From: Zantedeschia hybrid cultivar
Lineage: Eukaryota > Streptophyta > Magnoliopsida > Alismatales > Araceae
DNA length: 64,000 nucleotides
Direction: 5' to 3'
NCBI GenBank assembly: GCA_030544215.1
Contig: JARZZO010000011.1
Location: 43,243,001 to 43,307,000 of the forward strand
Shown here in pieces: positions 1 through 8,632 of this stretch. Within the stretch, counting starts at the first letter, position 1, and each line of letters starts with the position of its first letter. Below the pieces are notes generated by a model that saw only the letters and a list, made by a program, of their open reading frames with translations, searched no databases and was not told the DNA's origin. The translations under genes were made by a program, and so were the position numbers.

Positions 1-1012
1 CAACAAAGGATCGTTCGCTCTCAGGTAACTGGAGAGAGAATGCTCTAGAATAGATCCGCAGGAGTCTCTGGCCAGAGCATAAACAATATCAGAAAAGTGG
101 TTTTCGGATATTGTACAGCGGAGTCTAATTCAAGTGAGTTGACCATCTAGGGTTTGATAGTTGACCATACCCTAGGTTAACTCGAGAGCATTGTGCGAAC
201 GAAGGATTATAGCCACGTGGTAACTATAGACGGACAGGTTCCATGAGTGGGTTGCTGAACCCCATTACCTTCTGGGATCATGCGGTGTTGCTTGGCACCC
301 AACTTGATCGGAAGTCCGACCGAATTTACATGCGATGATAATTCGGTTAAGTAATTAGTTAATATCTAGATATTAATTAATTACAATAAGTCAATAACTA
401 GTTATTGAACTTAATGGGCTGAAAACCGGACTGGTAAATGGGCCTAGAGGGTCACACACTATAAGATTCTCAGTCGGTGGTACATAAGTGGGATTTATAT
501 GAACTCGGAGACTTTTGTGAAAAGTCGCGCGGACTTAATATATATATACACGCTGTTGAGAAACCTTGGGCCAAGCCCCAGGATTTCCCCTTGCTGGCCG
601 TCATCCCTCCTTTTTCTCTCCTCCTCTGGGTGCCCCGTTCGAGGCGCTGGGATTGTCATTGTCTCTGCCGCGCGTGATTCCCGAAAGTCGGGAATTCCCG
701 TCGACAGGATTTCAGCAATCGTTGCGGCGACGGATCTTCAGCGAGCGAGCTGATGCGGACGAGGGATCGAGGACGAACCACCACGGAGGATCGTGTGGAT
801 ACCGCTGGAGGCCGGACGCTTGTGCGGCTCGCGGCATCGCCTCGACGGAACCGAGACGGAAGCGGATTCGAATCCGCGCACGGTAATTAGATTCCAACCC
901 GGATTTTTCGGTTTGCGTTTTTCGTTCCGAATCGGATCAGCAAGCATCGGGCGGGATAAAATTTTGTTCGTCGTTTCTGCTAGGTTCTTCACGTCCCGCT
1001 TGGATCCCAACA
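1..1012 (+). repeat. 5' LTR of copia B (3' two-thirds only)
   Basis: The sequence aligns end to end with 26193-27203, with one single-base indel. It ends ...CCCAACA directly before a primer binding site, which fixes its right boundary at 1012. The left part lies outside the window. Confidence 0.92.
539..548 (+). promoter_or_regulatory. Probable TATA box of copia B LTR
   Basis: An alternating TATATATATA run is preserved in both LTR copies (here and at 26731-26740). It lies about 470 bp before the LTR end, a plausible U3/R position. No transcript start can be shown. Confidence 0.5.
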
Positions 1013-1013
1013 G

Positions 1014-1031
1014 TGGTATCAGAGCCAGGTT
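1014..1031 (+). other. Primer binding site (tRNA-Met type), copia B
   Basis: TGGTATCAGAGCCAGGTT starts two bases after the LTR end. It is the standard initiator tRNA-Met 3'-end complement used by plant copia elements to prime minus-strand DNA. Confidence 0.93.
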
Positions 1032-2294
1032 CCGCTCTGATCCGCTCCGGAACGATAAAATTAATGTTCTAAAATTATTTCCATGCTCATATTATGTTTC
1101 TCTCATAGAAATTACTTATGTGATGAGTACACAATAATCGGATTAGTTTTCTGTGGAGAAAATCAGAATTTTTGAGGGTTTCATCGCGGTCTTCATACAG
1201 ATGAAGAATCGGTTTTATGGGCTTCAAAGAGGGATTAATGATGGTTGGACCATCTCTGTGGGTTTGCTGGTATGACCAGCTACCCCTCACCATCCCCGGA
1301 AAATTTCTATGGCGGCCGGTGGAGCTTTTCTTCCCATATGTTTCAAGAGTTGGAAAAGATTGAGGAAAAGTGTAAGTTATTAAATCTGCACAAATCGCCA
1401 TCTTTAAGAGGCTACCGGCGGCGAACGGATCGCCGGCCGGTGACCGCCGGCGCCGAGAATGAAAGGGGTAACACCCCTCTGCAACTTCCGGCCACCATCG
1501 CTGCCAGCGGCGGTGGCGGCGCCACCCGAAACTAGCATGAAAGAGGGCCAAAAACCCTAAAAGGGGGCCGGCCGGCCGAACCAGGCCCTGCGCGCCTGGA
1601 CCGGCCGGTCCCGAGCAAGGCACGCGGCCCGGCCCGGGCTGCTCGGGCGGCCGAGGCGTTGCACCTGGCTGGGCCAGGTCGCGCCTGGGTCCAGCCCCCT
1701 GGCCCGAGCCAGGTGCGGCCCTGGCAGCCCCAGGCCCAGGCCCATAGGCCCATTGAACCTGTTTCAGCCCATTTAACTCCTTTTTCCACCCTATTAACCC
1801 CTTTTATATTAAAACCCCACCCTATTTAACTTGAATTTGGAATTAATAATGTTTAAAATTGTTTTAAATATTAAATTAATTATTTTGAGTTAAAAGAGGA
1901 CTATAATTAAGATATGATCTTAATTATGGATTATTATTTTAATCAAACGTTTTGTGGGGTTTATTAAGATATGATCTTAATAGTAATTATTTTAACTAAA
2001 TAAGATAGGATCTTAATTATTTTAATTAATTAATTAAATGAGTTATAATTAAGATATGATCTTAATTATAAATAACTTTTAATTAGTTGATTAAAGGGGT
2101 TTATATTTAAGATATGATCTTAAATATAATTAACAAATGTTGTTATTTATTTAAAGGGGATTTAAATATAAGATGTGATCTTAAAATTTAATTAACAAAT
2201 GTTGTTAATTATTTCAGTGATTAGATCATTGTTATGGTTTTAAAATTAATTAACAAATGTTGTTAATTTTATTTTTATTAACTAATAAGACATC
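1032..2294 (+). other. Copia B untranslated leader, first part
   Basis: No credible gene is present. A GC-rich block (about 1400-1780, full of GGCCGGCC-like words) changes abruptly to AT-rich DNA from about 1800 onward. At 1266-1280 there is a perfect six-pair hairpin with a three-base loop (GCTGGT-atg-ACCAGC). The AT-rich part holds the palindrome array listed separately. The leader is interrupted at 2295-2299 by copia A1 and continues at 20918. Confidence 0.75.
1903..2182 (+). repeat. Array of AAGAT-NNN-ATCTT palindromes with three-base loops
   Basis: Six units share the core AAGAT-N3-ATCTT: 1903-1927 (11-bp arms), 1963-1981 (8-bp), 2002-2014 (5-bp), 2045-2069 (11-bp), 2102-2128 (12-bp) and about 2170-2182. 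Loops are ATG, AGG or GTG. Outside the core the arms differ between units (ATAATT versus TATATTT) yet remain self-complementary, so pairing is kept while sequence changes. Spacing is about 40-60 bp. Confidence 0.85.
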
Positions 2295-2299
2295 AATAG
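2295..2299. repeat. Left target-site duplication of copia A1 (AATAG)
   Basis: AATAG directly precedes the TG of the A1 5' LTR and is repeated exactly at 20913-20917. Confidence 0.93.
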
Positions 2300-3851
2300 T
2301 GTTAGTTTTAGGTGGCCTACAAGCCAATCTGACTATGTAAATCTCGTTCATTTATTAATATAATGGCATAATATTCATTATGTGTAAATCGCATTAATTA
2401 TCATTTCATAATGAAGTCTGTGAATATGTGCTATAGTGATCAGATTATGATGAGATCATACTAATGAGACTGATCACTTAAACACACATATTCTTAATCG
2501 TTCCTAGTCGGAGGATATCCGAGAAGGACATCGGATATCCGGTTAGACTGTACAGATTACTCCTGCTCATATGATGAGGGTGACTGATCTCATAAGTCAC
2601 TTGTGTGGAGACACTAAGGCGAATATGTAGGTACTCATTGGAGAATGAGTTCACTGAACTGATCCGACTGAATCGCTGGATGGTATTGTACCTCACTGTC
2701 AACCAGCTTGATTCTATTGTCGCAGTTGCGTGGATGGTCCTCGAACCTGAGACACCAAGGACACCTTGTCGGTGGACTTCTGTGCTTTGACCTTGGTTTA
2801 CGAATCTCTAGCCACAGGATTTTAATATACCAAGGATTGGGTACAGCGAAATACCGTCGAAGGGAATTGTGTGTCAATAAGGAATCATTCGCTCTCGGTA
2901 CTTAGAGAGAGAATGCTCTAGGAAGGATGCGCGGAAGTCCCTGGCTAGGGCAGACGATCATATCGGGAAAGGAGTTTTTCGATATTCATCAGCGACATCC
3001 AATCCAAGTGAGTCGACCGGTTAGGGTTTGACAGCTCGCCAAACCCTGGGTTGACTCGAGACCATTGTACGAATGAAGGATTATATCCACGCATTAACTG
3101 TCGGCGGAAAGGTTCCAAGAGTGGGTTACTTAACCCCAATACCTTCCGGGTTCACGCGGTGTTGCTTGGCACCCAACGTGATCGGAGGCCCGGTCGAATT
3201 CGATGTGCAACATCAATTCGATTGATTAATTAATTAATAAAGGGTTATTAATTGATTAATAAAGCCAGTGAGGAGTCACTGGGCTTGTTGGGCCACTAAC
3301 CTGACTGATTCTTGGGCCTAGAGGGTCACACACAAATGATTCTCATGGCGATGGATAAATAAGTGGGTTTTATACAAACCGGGGGTTTTTATGAAAAAAC
3401 GCGTAGTTAGTATAAAACATAACGAACGGGCTGGGCAGGCCAAGCTGCTGCTAATCCTAGCCACCCCTCCTCTGTTTCTCTCTCTCTGTGGCGTCCAGAC
3501 AGATCTAGATCTGCTCCGCCGCTTCTCCGAATCCCGTTCGACAGGAAATCGTCCGCGCATTGCGGCGATCGTTGTGGCGACCGGCGGAGGTTTCGTGGGC
3601 TGCGAAGAACGAGGAACGTGAGGATATCCGTCGCGAGGAGGATCGCGTGGACTTCGCTAGAGGCCGGGCACTTGCGCGGCTTGCGGTGTCGCACCAACGG
3701 AACCGAACGGTTGCGGATTCGAATCCGCACACGGTGAGAACTTTGATTATCCGATAATCGATTTTAGTTTTTCGAAAAGGGAAAACGGATCGCTGTTTTA
3801 TTTTATTTTCCGCTACATGAGCGATCTGGAGAAACCCGAGAAATCCCAACA
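2300..3851 (+). repeat. 5' LTR of copia A1
   Basis: TGTTAG...CCAACA, 1552 bp, the same length as its partner at 19361-20912. It is followed by a primer binding site. Antisense and sense ORFs of 60-107 codons inside it recur in other LTR copies but are not genes. Confidence 0.95.
3411..3418 (+). promoter_or_regulatory. TATA box of copia A1 5' LTR
   Basis: TATAAAAC sits about 435 bp before the LTR end. It is kept in most family A LTRs (20473, 56102; reverse strand 7501 and 15202; TATAAACC at 48381). Probable RNA polymerase II core promoter. Confidence 0.6.
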
Positions 3852-3852
3852 G

Positions 3853-3870
3853 TGGTATCAGAGCTAGGTT
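3853..3870 (+). other. Primer binding site, copia A1
   Basis: TGGTATCAGAGCTAGGTT starts two bases after the LTR end. It is the tRNA-Met complement with one C-to-T change relative to the A2 and A3 sites. Confidence 0.92.
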
Positions 3871-6672
3871 CCACTGTTTCTCGTCCCATTTTGGATTCCG
3901 AATTTAATATTTTCGTGATTTATTCCATGCGCATAATCCAATTTAAATTATGGAATTGTGTTCATGAGATGGACACATATAATTAGATTATTTGTGTGTA
4001 ATTTTCGGATTTTATTTTGGTGGTTTTTGGTGTTTTTCGTTGAACGAAGAACGGGCTTTGCGGCGGCTTTGTTCGGGTATCCCCAATCGTTGGGGAGGTG
4101 GGCCGACATCGTAGAACATCTAAGAGATGTCGCCGGTCAACCCCGGACCGGTGGCCGGCCCCGATGAGCCCTCTACTGATGGCTATAGAGAATCCCATCT
4201 CCTTCTTTTTCAAAAACTGTTTTGAAAAACTTGATAAAGGAAAAAAGAGGGCTCGGGATCCTTCTTTTGGGCCTCTCTAGCGGGTATGCCGGCTCCGGGG
4301 GGCATCGTCGGCGCCAGGGTATCATCGGCGAGGTCGGCCGGCGTCGGAACCCCGGCCATTAGGTCCCTACAAGTCCACCCCGCCGCCGCCATCCTATTAG
4401 GGTTTCTGCAGGAACTGCAAGGAGCCGTCGGGTGGGGAAGACAGTGGCTGGGCCGCTGGCGCGCCGGGCCGGGCGGACCGGGCCCCTGGCCAGACCGGGC
4501 TCGAACCCAGGCCCTGCTGGGCTCGGGTCAGCTTGGCCCTAATGGGCTGGGCCCATTTCCCTTTTATTTTTACCCAATTTAAACCCCTATTACCCTATTA
4601 TTAATTAAATTAGATTTGAATTTAAAATTTGAAATTGTTTTAAATTTTAAATTAGAATTCTAATTTAGTTAATTCTTTAATTAATGATTTTGACTCATTA
4701 TGTTAATTAGGTTTTTTTTATTAACCAGCAATTAGTTGTTAATTAGTTGGGGTTAATATTAATTTAAATGTTAAATTGATTATTAACCTCAATTTAACTA
4801 ATTTAAATGTTAATTTAGTTATTAAATTAGTTATTAATAGTTATTAGTCTATTAACTATTATCTCAGCTAATTGTTAATTAATGATTATTAACGATTATC
4901 TCAACTAATTGTTAATTAATATTTGAGTTAGTTATTAATTTAATTGTTAAATTAATAATTAACTTAAATGACTAATTTAAATGTTAAATTAGTAGTTCTT
5001 AATTAATTACTGTTAGTCATTGATTTAATAGTTAAATTGATGATAACTTTAATTATCTAATCTAAGAGTTAGATTAATTAATTATTAATTAGTCAGTGTT
5101 AATTATTGGTTTAAGAGTTAAATTAATAATTAACATTAATTGGCTAATCTAAGTGTTAGATTAGTAGTTCATAATTAATCATAGATGATTATTAATTTAA
5201 ATGTTAAATTATTAATTAACTTAGTTGGATTAATCTAAGAGTTAGATTAGTCTTTAAATAGTCTAATTGTTAGATTATTAATGGGGTTTAATCTAAGTGT
5301 TAGATTATTAGAAATGTTCTAATTTGCATAGAATAATCTGGAATTATTAATTTAGAGTGTGTGCGCATGTGATGTGTGTTTAACGCTTTTAAATTTTGAT
5401 TTAATTGCATGTTAAGTTAATAAAATGAGTTTTCGAAATTCAAATACCAATTTTGATTGGATCCCAGCTTTTTGAAAGCCAAAGTTATCTATTTTTGAAA
5501 ACTCTTTTATTTTAGCCATGTGATGCGCTGAATCATGTGTGGGATGTTTAAAACACACCGTGGTCATGGATATGCACTTATTTAATTATTCATGTGATGA
5601 ATGATGGATTTGTGTGGATCGTAGATGTATGGTTGTTTATTAATTGTTAAGAAATAGAGGTCTGCGCACCTCTCTCTCTCACATAGTCCGATGTATTTCT
5701 ACCTCCCTCTCTCTTGTACTCGCCATAAGGCTCTCTTCAAATTACTTGTAATTCTAGAATTAATGTAATCTGGTCGAGGCAACCAAGGAAGGAGCTAGGA
5801 CGATCCACAGCTGCAACCAGGAAGGCGAAAAGATGGAGATCTCTTGCCTATGTACTTGCAGGTTATCTAATATAATTATTGTGTTAGATTGTGTGTGCGT
5901 TTGACTGTTGGCTCCATTCAAACCCACTGTGCTATCCATGACCATACTAATGACATGTATGAGATGCATTGTTTTCTTTTGATTATGAATCAAAGTAGGT
6001 ATAGTATTTAGTAAATATATACGATATATTTATATACTATCACCTAGGACAGACCAAGATAAAAGTTATCTAAATACCCTCAGATAAACTCTAAGCCGTA
6101 ACGTAAGTAGTTAAGAACTTACCGCGTGGTCCCCCATCGTTATAGTCATAGGATTCGAATCACTTTAGGCAGGTTTGTTGTGCTATCCACAAGACCTGCT
6201 TAATTGGGAGGAGAAACTGTGGCTATGGCATTAGATGCCTATATGATCGAGGTAGAGGAACCATGTAGCTTTGTTGTGCTATCCAAAAGGGCTGCATGCA
6301 AATCTATGCTCGTCGCGTAACGATGGTTAGCTTAGACCAGAATTAGTGGTTTGTTGTGCTATCCAAAAGGCCATTAAATCTCTGGGGACCGAAGCTATGA
6401 TCAGATATTGCAAGGAGTTGCAAGTCCCATGAGTTAGTTGCTCTTTGATTGTATTACTGTTTGTTGTGCTATCCACAAGGCTGTAGTGCAAGTCAATGAG
6501 ATTCTGATCCCCACTAGGAGACTGTCGGCGTCTCCCGTTCTGTATAACTGGGGGTTATACAGTCCGTCGAAAATTAGTGGGAGTTAAACTTGAACAAAAG
6601 ACCATGTCTTGTTTTAAATTTTAATAATTGAACATCTGCTAAATAAATTTTACTTATCTCCTGTAGGGAATT
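3871..6672 (+). other. Copia A1 untranslated leader
   Basis: This is 2.8 kb without a credible gene. In order: hairpins with three-base loops at 4032-4052 and 4080-4096 (TCCCCAA-tcg-TTGGGGA); a GC-rich block to about 4560; an AT-rich block (4590-5340) of palindromes such as TAATCTAA-gag-TTAGATTA (5058-5076); a six-pair hairpin AGAGGT-CTGCGC-ACCTCT (5656-5673) running into a CT-rich tract; and the structured block annotated separately. The order is the same in A2, A3, the fragment at 38360-40731 and family B. Confidence 0.8.
6001..6581 (+). promoter_or_regulatory. Structured leader RNA block (four same-loop hairpins plus junction), A1
   Basis: The block opens with a nine-pair hairpin TAAATATAT-acg-ATATATTTA. 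Four hairpins follow with nearly the same apical sequence TTGTTGTGCTATCCACAAG, at 6174-6193, 6270-6290, 6350-6370 and 6460-6480. Their stems differ but are complementary (AGGCAGGT/ACCTGCTT, ATGTAGC/GCTGCAT, TTAGTGG/CCATTAA). The block ends in CCCACTA (6510-6516) pairing with TAGTGGG (6575-6581) around two hairpins, GGAGAC/GTCTCC and TGTATAAC/GTTATACA. Function is unknown. Packaging, dimerisation or translational control are possible. Confidence 0.7.
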
Positions 6673-7068
6673 ATGTCGTCGAATAACCCACTCCGCGGCA
6701 TACTTGATGCCCTTTTGACTTACCGGGTCTACTCGGATTGGTTCAGAAACCTGAAGAATGTCTTCAGATCTGAACATATTGACTTTGTCCCTGGAGCTGA
6801 TCCTCCTGCTAAATCGGCATTAGATGCCCCTGAAGTAGAGATGATAGCTAACGATAAAAGATCGAAGGACAAAGGCAAAAGAGTAGTAAAGGGTGACTGC
6901 TTCTACTATAAGCAGTATGGTCACTGGAAGAGGAACTGCAAGGAGTTCCTTAACGAAAAAGCTCATGGAAAGGTGAAGCTGTCTGAAGCTTCAGATATCT
7001 ATATAATATATATCAACTTATCAGTTAGAGATTCCACATCTTGGGTATTGGATACCGGATGTGCTTCT
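6673..7068 (+). pseudogene. gag-pol: Copia A1 gag-pol, N-terminal part (short gag and start of protease)
   Basis: The ATG at 6673 matches the conserved starts in A2 (12052) and A3 (51595), 14 bases after CTCCTGTAGG. The first ~55 residues resemble only the start of a copia GAG (a DWFRNLKNVF-like segment). The sequence then goes straight to the zinc-knuckle region, so most of the capsid domain is missing. The knuckle is degenerate: CFYYKQYGHWKRNC has Tyr where the second Cys should be. The protease motif DTGCAS (from residue 127) is reached just before A2 interrupts at 7069. The reading frame resumes exactly at 16325 if one TSD copy is ignored. Confidence 0.9.
7064..7068. repeat. Left TSD of copia A2 (CTTCT)
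   Basis: CTTCT precedes the nested LTR and recurs at 16320-16324, splitting the A1 protease motif. Confidence 0.95.
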
Positions 7069-8618
7069 TGTTGGGTTTTCTCGGTTTCTCCGGATCGCTT
7101 ACCAAGCGGAAAACAAAATATTTACAGCGATCCGTTCCCGTTTCGAAATCTAAAATACGATAATCGGATTATCGAAATTCTCACCATGTGCGGATTCGAA
7201 TCCGCAGCCGTTCGGTTCCGTCGGTGCGACACCGCAAGCCGCGCAAGCGCCCGGCCTCTAGCGAAGTCCACGCGATCCTCCCCGCGACGGATATCCTCGA
7301 GTTCCTCGTTCTTCGCAGCCCACGAAGCCTCCGCCGGTCGCCGCAACGATCGCCGCAGTGCGCGGACGATTTCTCGTCAAACGGGATTCGAAGAAGCGGC
7401 GGAGCAGATCTGGATCTGCCTGGACGCCAGAGGAAGACAGAAACTGAGGAGGGGCGGCTAGGGTTAGCAGCAGCTTGGCCTGCTCAGCCCGTTCGCTATG
7501 TTTTATACTAACCGCGCGGTTTTTCATAAAAACCCCCGGTTTGTATAAAACCCACTTATTTATCCATCGCCTTGAGAATCATTTGCATGTGACCCTCTAG
7601 GCCCAAGTACCAGTCCAGTTAATGGCCCAACAAGCCCAGTGACTCCTCACTGGCTTTATTAATTAATTAATAACCCTTTATTAATCAATTAATCAATCGA
7701 CTTGATGTCGCACATCGAATTCGACCGGGCCTCCGATCACGTTGGGTGCCAAGCAACACCGTGTGAACCCGGAAGGTATTTGGGGTTAAGTAACCCACTC
7801 TTGGAACCTTTCCGCCGACAGTTACCGCGTGGATATAATCCTTCATTCGTACAATGCTCTTGAGTCAACTCAGGGTATGGCGACCTGTCAAACCCTAACC
7901 GGTCGACTCACTTGGATTGGATGCCGCTGATGAATATCAGAAAACTCCTTTCCCGATATTATCGTCCGCCCTGGCCAGGGACTTTAGCGCATCCTTCCTA
8001 GAACATTCTCTCTCTAAGTACCGAGAGCGAATGATTCCTTATTGACACACAATTCCCGTCGACGGTATTCCGCTGCACCCAATCCTTGGCGTATTAGAAT
8101 CCCGTGGCTAGAGATTCGTAAACCAAGGTCAAAGCACAGAAGTCCACCGACAAGGTGTCCTTGGTGTCTCAGGTCCGAGGACCATCCACGCAACTGCGAC
8201 AATAGAATCAAGCTGGTTGACAGTGAGGTACAATACCATCTAGCGATTCAGTCGGATCAGTTCAATGAACTCATTCTCCAATGAGCACCTACAGATTCGC
8301 CTTAGTGTCTCCACACAAGTGACTTATGAGATCAGTCACCCTCATCATATGAGCAGGAGTAATCTGTACTAGTCTAACTGGATATCCGATGTCCTTCTCG
8401 GATATCCTCCGACTAGGAACGATTAAGAATATGTGTGTTTAAGTGATCAGTCTCATTAGTATGATCTCATCATAATCTGATCACCATAGCACATATTCAC
8501 GGACTTCATTATGAAACGATAATTAACGCGATTTACACATAATGAATATTATGCCATTTTATTAATAATGAACGAGATTTACATTGTTAGATTGGCTTGT
8601 AGGCCACCTAAACTAACA
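7069..8618 (-). repeat. 3' LTR of copia A2
   Basis: 1550 bp, TG...CA ends, next to a polypurine tract. The TATA box complement (TTTTATA) is at 7501-7507. Confidence 0.95.
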
Positions 8619-8629
8619 ATCTCCCACTT
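8619..8629 (-). other. Polypurine tract of copia A2
   Basis: AAGTGGGAGAT on the minus strand directly abuts the LTR. It is identical to the tract in A1 and A3 and is the primer for plus-strand DNA. Confidence 0.9.
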
Positions 8630-8632
8630 GGA

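Noticed and set aside
1014..1031. tRNA-Met-like sequence as a tRNA gene
   Set aside because: Only the 18-base 3'-end complement is present directly after an LTR; it is a primer binding site.
2635..2877. Antisense 80-codon ORF inside copia LTRs, open in several copies (also 8042-8284, 19697-19939, 47608-47850, 55346-55588)
   Set aside because: The LTR copies are about 95% or more identical, so shared openness is expected. It has no recognisable domain, no conserved start context and changes freely between copies.
3407..3849. 107-114 codon Arg/Ser-rich ORFs at the LTR U5 end (also 7188-7511, 14889-15212, 20566-20928)
   Set aside because: GC-rich stretches open in several overlapping frames on both strands; composition artefact.
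6174..6480. Regularly spaced ~20-base repeats resembling a CRISPR array
   Set aside because: The repeats are hairpin loops with flanks complementary to each other, spacing is uneven, and the context is a plant retrotransposon leader.
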